Shown in pieces: positions 8,859 through 17,308 of a DNA stretch of 64,000 nt; the stretch's first letter is position 1; every line of letters starts with the position of its first letter. The DNA comes from Mangrovimonas sp. TPBH4. GTDB taxonomy: Bacteria > Bacteroidota > Bacteroidia > Flavobacteriales > Flavobacteriaceae. Where the stretch lies: positions 186,001-250,000 of the forward strand of contig NZ_LBIO01000057.1 in NCBI RefSeq assembly GCF_001280505.1, read 5' to 3'. Both the position numbers and the translations under genes were made by a program. Below the pieces are notes generated by a model, which did not search any database, was not told the origin of the DNA, and was given only the letters and a program-made list of their open reading frames with translations.

Positions 8859-10421
8859 TTAGTTTCCGCCTATAGTTGATTTTAGTTTTTCTTCAACGGC
8901 ACTCAAATTAAAGGAGCCTGGTGTTTGACTAGGCGGATAGTCTTTCATGGTCATTAGGAAATTAGCTGCCAATGCCTGTATTGGGACCAATACATAGGCA
9001 CGATCCAAAAGCCAATCGTAATAGGTGTTGGAGTTATGTTGGGCTTTTTCAAATGGATCCCGTCTTAAATTTTCAATAACTGGGACCCGAAGCTCTGCCC
9101 AGGGTTCCATCCAGACGCCAAATTTTTCACCCCTGTTTTCCAAAAAGATAACTTTCCAGTCATCATAACGTGCGGCTACAATTTGCCCGTCATCATTGAC
9201 ATACCAAAATTCGTGTCTAGGTGATTCCTCAGTTTTTCCTGTGAGGTAATCGGTTAAATCATATCCATCAATGTAATTTTTATAGCTTCTTCCATTAAGA
9301 GATGCACCGCTTTTGATTTTGTCCTTGATGCCAGGAGCTCCCGCTATGGACGCAAAGGTAGGCAGCCAGTCCTCATGCGATACAATACCATTTAAAGTTT
9401 TGTCTGCAGGGAAATGCCCTGGCCATTTGATAAAGGTTGGAACGCGGTAAGCACCTTCCCAATTGGAGTTTTTCTCTCCTCTAAAAGGCGTGGTTCCAGC
9501 ATCTGGCCATGTGTTGTAATGTGGACCATTATCTGTAGAGTACATCACCACGGTATTGTCGGTTATTCCCAATTCATCCAGTAAATCCAGAAGTTGCCCA
9601 ACATGCATATCGTGCTCTATCATCCCGTCTGTATATTCGTCATTGCCTTGATGGCGATGTTCTTCCTTAACATGGGTGCGGAAGTGCATTCTGGTGCCAT
9701 TCCACCATACAAAAAATGGCTTTCCTGCTGCATTTTGTTTTTTTATAAATTCTTTGGCAGCAGCCACGGTTTCGTCATCAATAGTTTCCATGCGTTTTTT
9801 GGTCAATGGTCCGGTATCTTCAATACGTTGTCCACCTTTGCCATCGGCCCAAGTATGAAGCACGCCTCGAGGACCAAATTTTTCCAAAAAGGTTTGGCCA
9901 TCTTTCATTTTCATATCTCTTGGATAATCATAGTTTTCCGGCTCTTCTTCGGCATTTAAATGGTAAAGGTTCCCCATAAACTCATCAAAACCGTGCATGG
10001 TTGGGAGGTGTTCGTCCAAATCGCCTTGGTGGTTTTTACCAAATTGGCCTGTAGCATAGCCTTGGCTTTTTAAAACGGTGGCCATGGTCACATCGGTTTT
10101 TTGCCAACCTTGGGCAGCTCCAGGCAATCCTACTTTGGTCATTCCTGTTCTTACCGGTACATTGCCTCCAATAAAAGCAGCACGACCTGCCGTACAACTT
10201 TGTTGGGCATAATAATCGGTAAAGGCAAGCCCTTCTTTAGCGATCCGGTCAATGTTTGGGGTTTTGTAACCCATCATACCTCGGTTGTTGTGGCTGATGT
10301 TCCAAGTACCAATATCATCTCCCCAGATAACCAAAATGTTTGGTTTGTTCTGGCTGAAGGTGAACAAAGGCAGCAGTAGCAGCAAAAGAATCATCCTTAG
10401 TGGGTGAAGTTTTTGTGTCAT
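8859..10421 (-). CDS. Secreted sulfatase (family S1), CxAxR active-site type
   Basis: Formylglycine-dependent sulfatase of 520 residues with a cleavable signal peptide (cut near residue 23, FTFSQ). The metal site begins with the Asp pair D35/D36 in VIWGDDIG. The catalytic signature is SCTAGRAAF with Cys76 as the residue converted to formylglycine and Arg80; the usual third residue Pro is replaced by Ala, a variant also found in recognised sulfatases. Further family stretches are TVVMYSTDNGPH and TPFRGEKNSNWEGAYRVP. The natural substrate, possibly a sulfated polysaccharide or aryl sulfate, cannot be read from sequence. A formylglycine-generating enzyme must be supplied from elsewhere. It is near but not part of the xylan locus: opposite strand, own terminator. 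Confidence 0.92.
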   Translation of the reverse strand: MTQKLHPLRMILLLLLLPLFTFSQNKPNILVIWGDDIGTWNISHNNRGMMGYKTPNIDRIAKEGLAFTDYYAQQSCTAGRAAFIGGNVPVRTGMTKVGLPGAAQGWQKTDVTMATVLKSQGYATGQFGKNHQGDLDEHLPTMHGFDEFMGNLYHLNAEEEPENYDYPRDMKMKDGQTFLEKFGPRGVLHTWADGKGGQRIEDTGPLTKKRMETIDDETVAAAKEFIKKQNAAGKPFFVWWNGTRMHFRTHVKEEHRHQGNDEYTDGMIEHDMHVGQLLDLLDELGITDNTVVMYSTDNGPHYNTWPDAGTTPFRGEKNSNWEGAYRVPTFIKWPGHFPADKTLNGIVSHEDWLPTFASIAGAPGIKDKIKSGASLNGRSYKNYIDGYDLTDYLTGKTEESPRHEFWYVNDDGQIVAARYDDWKVIFLENRGEKFGVWMEPWAELRVPVIENLRRDPFEKAQHNSNTYYDWLLDRAYVLVPIQALAANFLMTMKDYPPSQTPGSFNLSAVEEKLKSTIGGN

Positions 10422-10772
10422 GATTTTTGAGATTAAATGATTAATTAATAGCTGTAAGTAGGAACTGAATTATAGAAGGGCTTGATAATCAGTATCTAAT
10501 GTAAAAAAAAAGTCTAACTTTTACTACAAAAATCTGAAAATTAGTGAATTATGATAAAAAAAGTGAATTCAAGAGAATTTCTTTAAAAATTTTCAGCCAT
10601 ACGCTTAAGTTGTTGAAATAAAGTGAATAGGGAAGGACGTTGAGGGGCAGGAGAAATGAAAAGAGGTGCCAACATTAGGACACCTCTTTTCGGCTAACAA
10701 CTCTAAAAATGGAAACATTGGAATTTTTAAGTAATTACTAAAGCTTCACTGTTATTGAAGTTTCACGCTAGT
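10422..10772. other. 351-bp spacer with a terminator, otherwise featureless
   Basis: AT-rich upstream region of the sulfatase gene (minus strand) and 3' region of the intradiol-dioxygenase-like gene. Apart from the hairpin at 10658-10691 I see no gene, repeat or clear promoter. Confidence 0.5.
10658..10691 (-). terminator. Hairpin terminator of the intradiol-dioxygenase-like gene
   Basis: A perfect 11-bp stem GAAAAGAGGTG/CACCTCTTTTC with a 12-base loop, about 80 bp after the stop codon at 10773. On the minus strand the second arm itself is T-rich and continues into ATTTCTCC. Confidence 0.6.
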
Positions 10773-11513
10773 TTATACCGTAATCACTTTTGTTAGGGTG
10801 TATCCATCGGTGGTGTTTCCGGTGATGGAATCGGCCATGTTATCATCTAAACTGTCAGAGAACACATTATCGGTTTCATTGGCCGTGTCTGCGGTACCGT
10901 GGTATCCTGAAGTAGCATACACGGTATCACAAATATCTTTAGGGAAAGCAATTTGTGTGACTCTTAAGGAATTGCCATTTGCGTCCAAAATTTCTACATG
11001 GATATGTGGGGCTCTCCCCATGTACCATCCTGGAAAAATACTGATAAAAGAGGCTTGTCCGTTGGTATCGGTAGTTTGGCGTCCTCTTAAAAAATGCTCA
11101 TTGGTATAATCGGCCTGCTGCATTTGCACCCCACCGTATTCCGAATAATTGCCGTCTGCATCGCAATGCCAAACATCAACCATGGCTCCTTGTATGGGAT
11201 TACAGTCGTTATCTTTGTCTTGGATGGTAAGGGTCATGAGGAAGGCTACTCCAGAACGATCTCCTATAATGTTTTCCCTAACCAGCTGCGATGGTGTTTT
11301 GATGGGAAATGGGCCTTTGGTTTCGCTAGGGGACAGTTCGCAATCCCCTGAGGTGTTACCTGAATTTCCCCCAGAGTTATTCCCGGAAGTATCTCCAGTT
11401 ACACCACCGGTTGTGCCATCATCATCGCTGGAACAGCCTGTTAGAACGGTTGGAATGGCAACAATGGTTCCAACTCCCAAAAGTCCGTTTTTCAAAAAAT
11501 CTTTTCGTTTCAT
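10773..11513 (-). CDS. Exported lipoprotein of the intradiol ring-cleavage dioxygenase family
   Basis: Protein of 246 residues. Residues 1-27 form a lipoprotein signal (VLTGC, Cys27), preceded by MKRKDFLKNG, and a flexible Gly/Ser/Thr/Asn linker runs to about 56. The remainder is the intradiol dioxygenase beta-sandwich. The non-haem Fe(III) ligands are visible: Tyr123 in DGNYSEY, Tyr164 in PGWYMGRAPHIHVEI, and His170 and His172 in PHIH. Classical family members open catechol or protocatechuate rings; exported lipid-anchored relatives are common in Bacteroidota and their substrates are mostly unknown. It is 107 bp downstream of a LytS/LytTR pair on the same strand and may be its target. Ring cleavage itself is a family inference. 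Confidence 0.85.
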   Translation of the reverse strand: MKRKDFLKNGLLGVGTIVAIPTVLTGCSSDDDGTTGGVTGDTSGNNSGGNSGNTSGDCELSPSETKGPFPIKTPSQLVRENIIGDRSGVAFLMTLTIQDKDNDCNPIQGAMVDVWHCDADGNYSEYGGVQMQQADYTNEHFLRGRQTTDTNGQASFISIFPGWYMGRAPHIHVEILDANGNSLRVTQIAFPKDICDTVYATSGYHGTADTANETDNVFSDSLDDNMADSITGNTTDGYTLTKVITV

Positions 11514-11620
11514 AAGTAGGATTTTTTTAATTATGCAAGCAAATTATGAAATGACTTAAAAAAAACGAATAAATAGAGGGGAATGCGAGAAATTTTGCGG
11601 TTTATTAACTAAATGCACTT

Positions 11621-12304
11621 TTAGGAGAGTGCATCTAAGTTCTTTTTGTAGCTGTTACCTATGGGAAGTTTTGCATAACCAAGATCCAATTCCTGTGCAC
11701 CAATGCTCTTGATATTGTGTAATGGTACTATATAGGATTTGTGAATTCTGGCAAACTGTGTTTTCGGTAATTTTTCAAGGATCCCTTTCATGGTAGAGCG
11801 AGTCACTAAACTTTTTTGGTCCTGGATGTGAATTTTTACATAATCGTCCATAGCTTCCAGATATAGGATTTGACCAATGGGGATACGATGTAATTTATAG
11901 TCTGCCCTAATGGATAGTATTGACGTCGTGTTTTCTTGGCTTCTTTCAAGGTCAATGCTCTTTTTGGCTCTTGACACAGCTTCCGTAAAACGCTCTAAAG
12001 AAAAGGGTTTTAGCAAATAGTCTGTTGCATTCAAGTTGAAACCTTCTACGGCATATTCGTCATAGGCCGTGGTAAAAATGACCTTAACAGGTTTGCCAAG
12101 GGAGGCATAAAAATCGATACCGTTAATATTGGGCATTTCAATGTCCAAAAAAATTACATCAACAGGGAACTTGTTGATATATTTTTTTGCATTTGTAAGA
12201 TTGGTAAAGGTTCTTTCAAGTTGGATATCTGAAATTGCCTCACAAAAGGTCTCAATGACCTTAAGTGCTAATGGTTCGTCGTCTATAGCAACCGCAGTTA
12301 TCAT
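11621..12304 (-). CDS. LytTR-family response regulator
   Basis: Response regulator of 227 residues. The receiver domain (about 1-118) has acidic residues at 8-9 (AIDDEPLAL), phosphoacceptor Asp54 in VIFLDIEMPN and Lys near LLKPFSLERF. The C-terminal LytTR DNA-binding domain (about 125-225) contains ILYLEAMDDYVKIH, TRSTMKGILEKLP and FARIHKSYIVPL. It overlaps the kinase gene upstream by 4 bp (ATGA), so the pair is translationally coupled. A 7-bp inverted repeat ATGCACT/AGTGCAT straddles its stop codon (11613-11634). Targets are unknown; the adjacent intradiol-type lipoprotein on the same strand is one candidate. Confidence 0.93.
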   Translation of the reverse strand: MITAVAIDDEPLALKVIETFCEAISDIQLERTFTNLTNAKKYINKFPVDVIFLDIEMPNINGIDFYASLGKPVKVIFTTAYDEYAVEGFNLNATDYLLKPFSLERFTEAVSRAKKSIDLERSQENTTSILSIRADYKLHRIPIGQILYLEAMDDYVKIHIQDQKSLVTRSTMKGILEKLPKTQFARIHKSYIVPLHNIKSIGAQELDLGYAKLPIGNSYKKNLDALS

Positions 12305-13356
12305 GACAAGTCGAGTTTTAAAGCAATTTTAAACCTTCCAGAATCAACAGAGGTTGTTAATTTATGCGCATTTGGGTATACTATGTTTAGGCGGCGTTGG
12401 GTGTTTTTTAGGCCTTGCATGGTAGAGGATTGTTCGTCTTGATATTTGTTTGAAAAGGTGTTTTCCACTATCAAAAATAAGGAATTCTCCTTGTTTACAG
12501 AGAGGTCGATAACAATCTCTGAGTTGTTTCCTGCAGAAGGGCCGTACTTAAAGGCATTTTCAATAAAATTAATCAGCAACAGGGGAGCTATCTTTTTATT
12601 GGAAAAGTCCCCGGTAAAATTGGCTGTCACTGTGGTGTCATTGGAAAGACGAAGCTTTTGGAGAGCAATAAAATTTTGAATATAGTCGATTTCTTTTTTA
12701 AGATCTACCATTTTTTGGTCGCTTTCCGTGACCACATAGCGCATAAGATTAGATAATTTGATTACCGCTTTAGGGGCTTCGTCAGACTTTGTTAGGGTGA
12801 GTGCATATAGGCTGTTCAGGGTGTTGAACAGAAAATGGGGGTTGATCTGTGCTTTTAAATAGGAAACCTCGGTAGCCAATTTCTCGTTTTGTACGGCATG
12901 CAAATGTTCTTCCAATCTTAAAAACAAAGACAATAAAAATACTACGATGTAATGGAAGAAATAACTGTCTCTTGAAAAGATGCCAAATGGCAATAAAGGG
13001 TTTCTTGGCTGTGGGGGAAAAGAAGGCATCATGGGCCTTCCCATAGAATTTGGAAGCTGTTCCGGGATGAGCATTTGTGGCAAATTAAATACCAGCAAAT
13101 ACCCTAAAAGGGAAAGCCCCAAAAACCAAAGCCAACGCTTTTTTATGTAGAACTTGGGGACAATAAAATAGTAGTTGCCATAAAACACCAATACTAATAG
13201 GATGTAGCTTAAAAGGCTACGTTGAAAAGGTTTTACTTTTAGCATTTCCAAACCTGATCCTAGATCGGGAGAGGTTAAAAACGGAATGCTGACCAAGCCA
13301 ATACCTATTAATAAATTGATAAGGAGGTATCGGTTATTAAAAGGGCTGAAATTCAT
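12301..13356 (-). CDS. LytS-type membrane sensor histidine kinase
   Basis: Protein of 351 residues with four predicted membrane helices in the first 145 residues (about 10-27, 48-66, 74-92, 131-147). There is no separate extracytoplasmic sensor domain. A short coiled coil leads into the His_kinase domain, with phosphoacceptor His174 in AQINPHFLFNTLNSLYALTL. The ATPase domain has the degenerate form usual in this family, with NFIENAFKYG as N-box. It forms an operon with the LytTR regulator downstream. The signal is unknown. Such pairs are abundant in Flavobacteriia and often control envelope functions. Confidence 0.92.
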   Translation of the reverse strand: MNFSPFNNRYLLINLLIGIGLVSIPFLTSPDLGSGLEMLKVKPFQRSLLSYILLVLVFYGNYYFIVPKFYIKKRWLWFLGLSLLGYLLVFNLPQMLIPEQLPNSMGRPMMPSFPPQPRNPLLPFGIFSRDSYFFHYIVVFLLSLFLRLEEHLHAVQNEKLATEVSYLKAQINPHFLFNTLNSLYALTLTKSDEAPKAVIKLSNLMRYVVTESDQKMVDLKKEIDYIQNFIALQKLRLSNDTTVTANFTGDFSNKKIAPLLLINFIENAFKYGPSAGNNSEIVIDLSVNKENSLFLIVENTFSNKYQDEQSSTMQGLKNTQRRLNIVYPNAHKLTTSVDSGRFKIALKLDLS

Positions 13357-13462
13357 ATATCAAAAATACCTATTAAAGGTAATTCTTTGAAAAAAAAAGA
13401 GGTGTCTAGTTGTATCAAAGCGGTGAACAGGAGGGAATTATTAATAATATGTTGTGTAGGGC

Positions 13463-13948
13463 CTATTCTATACGTTTGTAATTTTCGGAATAGATGCGAT
13501 TTCCTTCATCATCAATCTCAATTTGGGTAAAGGAATCCTCTCCCAGCTGGAGTTCGTTGTTGAATTCGGTTTTTAAATCGATGATTTTGGTCATGACCCT
13601 TGACCCGTAATCCAAAACTTCGGTGAGTGTATCCCCTTTGATCTCGTAATGTCCGTATCCAAACCATTCGGATGAGTCCGATGGTACATTTTTACACCAC
13701 ATGACCTTTGATTTTGTATACATTTTCACTTGGCGGTAGCCTTCGCTGGTTTGGAAAGAATCGACTATTTCATTGTCCTGATAATTATAAAAGCTAACCA
13801 ATTCCCAGGCACCTTCCAGGGACTTTTTTTGCGTCATCATTTTATCTTTTTTTTCGGGCTCAATGGCTTCCGAAACATTAGAGGATTTAGAGTTGTTGCA
13901 GGATACTATAAGTATAAAAATGGCTAAAAAATGGAGTAGTTTTTTCAT
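13463..13948 (-). CDS. Small lipoprotein with a lipocalin-like fold, unknown function
   Basis: Protein of 161 residues with signal MKKLLHFLAIFILIVSC (Cys17). After a short acidic linker, residues 45-160 show the beta-rich pattern of small lipocalin-like domains (similar to DUF4488-type proteins): it begins SLEGAWELVSFYNYQDNE and ends with IYSENYKRIE. I recognise no ligand site. It is transcribed alone, about 100 bp upstream of the LytS gene on the same strand, and its promoter side faces the start of the xylan locus. Assignment to a family is tentative. Confidence 0.6.
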   Translation of the reverse strand: MKKLLHFLAIFILIVSCNNSKSSNVSEAIEPEKKDKMMTQKKSLEGAWELVSFYNYQDNEIVDSFQTSEGYRQVKMYTKSKVMWCKNVPSDSSEWFGYGHYEIKGDTLTEVLDYGSRVMTKIIDLKTEFNNELQLGEDSFTQIEIDDEGNRIYSENYKRIE

Positions 13949-14123
13949 GACGGATCGCTTTTAAAAAAATTGCACGAAAGTTGATTAAATCGAAGAAATA
14001 TCAAAAATCACGCCCTGTTAACACATGTAAAAATACTCATTTTTATGCGAATATCGTAATTTATTTAGCTTTGAATTATTGATTTACGTTGAGTTGTTGT
14101 AAAAAATTAACAAAAAAATAACG

Positions 14124-14160
14124 CAACCGATTGAGTAAATGAAATAATTGCGTATATTTA
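14124..14160 (+). promoter_or_regulatory. Promoter and probable LacI-type operator of the susC operon
   Basis: CAACCGATTG (14124-14133) fits CAAnCGnTTG, a LacI-type half-site pair around a central CG. TATATTTA (14153-14160) matches the Bacteroidota -7 element TAnnTTTG at 7 of 8 bases. The TTG ending the operator is 19 bp before the -7 element, so the operator would cover the -33 region. The same decamer occurs at 35848-35857. Start of transcription and regulator binding are inferred. Confidence 0.5.
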
Positions 14161-14196
14161 TCAAAATCAAAATTATACTAGGTTAAAAATACCATA

Positions 14197-14223
14197 ACCT
14201 TAAATTAACAGACCTTAAATTAA
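14197..14223 (+). repeat. 12-bp direct repeat in the susC leader
   Basis: ACCTTAAATTAA occurs at 14197-14208 and 14212-14223, a 15-bp period, ending 12 bp before the susC start codon. It lies in the presumed 5' untranslated leader, where it could affect ribosome access or bind an RNA or protein. Function unknown. Confidence 0.6.
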
Positions 14224-14235
14224 TATTTTGACAAA

Positions 14236-17200
14236 ATGACCGATCAATTCAAAAGTAATTACAGGAAGAGACCCCAAAAGGGTTTTTTAACATTGCTGCT
14301 CATGGCCTTTGCCCTGGCAGTGCAAGCACAAACGGTTAGTGTTTCAGGAACGGTTTCCGATGCCGATGGCCCATTATTGGGAGTCAGTATCATTGTAAAG
14401 GGGACCTCGACAGGAACTGCTACCGATTTTGATGGGAACTATACGCTGAATAACGTTCCGATTAACGCTACTTTGGTGTATACCTATTTAGGATACGTAG
14501 ACCAAGAAATTGTGGTGGACGGACGTAGTATTATTAATGTAACCATGCAACCGGACCTTGAAGAATTGAGTGAGGTAGTGGTTGTAGGGTATGGTACCAT
14601 GGAACGAAGTAACGTAACGGGTGCCATTACCACGGTGAATGCGGAAGATATTGAAAAGGTTGAAGTCCCTAATGCGGTTGAAGCGCTTAGAGGGCAGGTT
14701 TCAGGACTACGTATCACTAGAGGAAGTGGGGAGCCTGGTTCAGGTGTGAATTTTACGATTCGAGGAACGAATTCCTTGGGAGAAGGAAGTGCTTCCATAG
14801 CTGATGCCAACCAACCTATTATTGTGGTAGATGGAGTGCCTTTGCCGGGAAACATCAATGAAATTAACCCAGACGATATCGAATCGGTAAACATTATTAA
14901 AGATGCCGGTGCCGGAGCCATTTATGGATCTCAAGCAGCCAATGGTGTAATCTTGATTACCACTAAATCTGGTAAAGCGGGCAAGCCTACGATTACCGTT
15001 AATGCGTCTTCTGCTATTAATGAAGTAGGGAGCAGGGTTAACATCATGAATGGAGATGAGTATGTAAAATATCTCTTAGATTCTGGGCAGGGAACCGATT
15101 TGAGTGGAGCACTGCATCCGAATGAATATGAAAATTATATTGCAGGTAGATCTGTGGATTGGCAGGATGAAATTCTTAGACAAGGATTTACAACACATGC
15201 CAACCTTTCTGTGTCTGGAGGAACCGAGCAGCTTAGCTTTTATATGAATGGAGATATGTATCGGGAGACAGGGATTGTAACTGCATCAGACTACAATCGA
15301 TATTCATTCCGTTTTAATGGTGAGTATCGTCCAACAGATAGGTTCAAGATAGGAGCTAGAGTGCAGTATACGCTAAGTGATGCCGACGAGACAAGTACAA
15401 GGTCCATTACAGATTTTAACGTAAATGGTGGTTTTGCACCGTTTATTCCAATTTTTACTAATACGCCTCTGGGAGATTTGTACAATGAAGATGGTAGTTA
15501 TGCCAAGTTTATTACAGATGATCAGTTTCAGGTAAACCCATTCCATAGATATAATGAGTCTATCGTGGATAGAAAAATCAACAGAACCTATATCAACCCT
15601 TACATAGAGTACAAGATATTTAATGGACTAACTTATACACTGAATACATTTGCAGAAGGTAGAAATGAATTTTTTGGAAGATTTACTTCCAGTGATTATA
15701 TTGATGGTGATCCTAGTACTGCTCAAATACAGAAAACTAATTCTGTAAACTATTTAGTAGATAATATTTTAAACTATAAGAAGGATTTTGGGAAACATAG
15801 TATAGATGCAACATTCGTATATGGTTTCCAAAAGGATGAATGGGAACGTATGGATGCCTTTTCTGATAAATTAGCAACAGATTTATTAGGGTATCACGCA
15901 ATTGACGATACCGCTACGGATGATCAAAGAATTGCTTGGGATACCGATGAAAGCGGTAGGGTTTATTATGTAGGAAGAGTGAGTTATGGGTTTGATAACC
16001 GTTATATTATAACAGGAACGCTTCGTAGAGATGGCTCTTCAAAGTTTGTGGATGACAATAGATGGGGAACTTTTCCATCTGTATCAGGAGCCTGGAACGT
16101 TCATAATGAACCTTTTTGGGGCGATGGCAGCTTTATGGATTTCTTGAAGTTGCGTGTAAGTTATGGAACTTTAGGTAATGATCGTATCGGGACTTATCGT
16201 TACTTGTCAAATCCTAATGTTGTTCGTTCAACAATATTGGTTGATCAAGATGGCGACCCTAACACCATTGAAGATGTGGTAGAAGAAAATATTGTAGGAT
16301 ATTCCAAAGGAAGTTTGGGGAATCCTTATTTGAAATGGGAAACCAGTAAGCAGTTTAATATTGGATTGGATTTTGGACTTTTCAATAATCGATTGACCAG
16401 TACTATTGATGTTTATAATACCAAAACCTCAGATTTGTTATTACCTCAGTTAATTCCTATTATAAATGGTTATACCAGCTATATTACCAATATTGGGGAG
16501 ACTGAAAATAGAGGAGTTGAAGTAACTTTAAAGGGAAGCATTATCCAGACTGAAGATTTTGTATGGGATGCAGCAATTAACTGGGCTACCAATAGAAATG
16601 AGATTGTCCGTCTTAACCAAGTTGATGCCAATGGAAATCCTCAGGATGATCCTGCCAACGGTTGGTGGATAGGACAAAGTATAGATGTTCTTTACGGCTA
16701 TAAGTTTATTGGCATTTGGCAAACGGAAGAGGCGGATGAAGCAGCTTCTTATGGGCAGGTCCCAGGCGATGCCAAATTCTTGGATGTGAACGATGATGGA
16801 GCTATTACCCCAGGAGAGGATAGAGTGTTTTTAGGTAATCAAAATACCCCAGATTGGTATGGAGGAATTACCAATACTTTAACCTTTAAAGGATTTCAAC
16901 TTTCGGCTTTGGTGGAAGTAGTGGAAGGGCTTACTAAAATCAATAATTTTTATGGAACCTATACAGGTAGGGGGAATCAAGTAGCTGTGGATTACTGGAC
17001 TCCAGATAATCCTTCTAATAGATTCCCTAGAGCAGGGAGTCCTGATTGGAGTGGTATTAGAGGTAACGCAGTGAAAACCCAAGACGCATCGTTTGTGGCC
17101 CTTAGAAATATTTCTTTGACCTATAATTTTTCTAGAGAATTGTTGGGTGATTCTACTGTTAAGGGATTATCTATCTACGCTAGAGGAAATAACTTAAAAT

Positions 17201-17298
17201 ATTGGACCGATTTTGATAACTCCTATTCTCCGGAAGTAGGTATAGGAAGTTACCCTATCATAAGAACATGGACGTTTGGTGCTTCTATTACATTTTAA
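14236..17298 (+). CDS. SusC-like TonB-dependent outer-membrane transporter for xylo-oligosaccharides
   Basis: Outer-membrane receptor of 1,020 residues that imports glycans with its SusD lid. A signal peptide ends near residue 32 (LAVQAQ). A carboxypeptidase-regulatory-like domain follows (about 35-110, VSVSGTVSDADGPLLGVSII), then the SusC/RagA signature DLEELSEVVVVGYGT with the TonB-box region near 115, the plug domain (about 125-250, with VNFTIRGTNSL) and a beta barrel to the end, GSYPIIRTWTFGASITF. The length is normal for the family. It starts the operon susC-susD-glycan-binding protein-esterase; the susD start is 10 bp after its stop. The substrate is inferred from the neighbouring xylanases and alpha-glucuronidases. 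Control is probably by the LacI-type regulator at 34535-35563. Confidence 0.95.
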   Translation: MTDQFKSNYRKRPQKGFLTLLLMAFALAVQAQTVSVSGTVSDADGPLLGVSIIVKGTSTGTATDFDGNYTLNNVPINATLVYTYLGYVDQEIVVDGRSIINVTMQPDLEELSEVVVVGYGTMERSNVTGAITTVNAEDIEKVEVPNAVEALRGQVSGLRITRGSGEPGSGVNFTIRGTNSLGEGSASIADANQPIIVVDGVPLPGNINEINPDDIESVNIIKDAGAGAIYGSQAANGVILITTKSGKAGKPTITVNASSAINEVGSRVNIMNGDEYVKYLLDSGQGTDLSGALHPNEYENYIAGRSVDWQDEILRQGFTTHANLSVSGGTEQLSFYMNGDMYRETGIVTASDYNRYSFRFNGEYRPTDRFKIGARVQYTLSDADETSTRSITDFNVNGGFAPFIPIFTNTPLGDLYNEDGSYAKFITDDQFQVNPFHRYNESIVDRKINRTYINPYIEYKIFNGLTYTLNTFAEGRNEFFGRFTSSDYIDGDPSTAQIQKTNSVNYLVDNILNYKKDFGKHSIDATFVYGFQKDEWERMDAFSDKLATDLLGYHAIDDTATDDQRIAWDTDESGRVYYVGRVSYGFDNRYIITGTLRRDGSSKFVDDNRWGTFPSVSGAWNVHNEPFWGDGSFMDFLKLRVSYGTLGNDRIGTYRYLSNPNVVRSTILVDQDGDPNTIEDVVEENIVGYSKGSLGNPYLKWETSKQFNIGLDFGLFNNRLTSTIDVYNTKTSDLLLPQLIPIINGYTSYITNIGETENRGVEVTLKGSIIQTEDFVWDAAINWATNRNEIVRLNQVDANGNPQDDPANGWWIGQSIDVLYGYKFIGIWQTEEADEAASYGQVPGDAKFLDVNDDGAITPGEDRVFLGNQNTPDWYGGITNTLTFKGFQLSALVEVVEGLTKINNFYGTYTGRGNQVAVDYWTPDNPSNRFPRAGSPDWSGIRGNAVKTQDASFVALRNISLTYNFSRELLGDSTVKGLSIYARGNNLKYWTDFDNSYSPEVGIGSYPIIRTWTFGASITF

Positions 17299-17308
17299 AA
17301 AAACAGAT

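Noticed and set aside
8859..10421. Sulfatase as part of the xylan locus
   Set aside because: It is on the other strand with its own terminator and separated by a two-component pair; xylan is not sulfated in usual sources.
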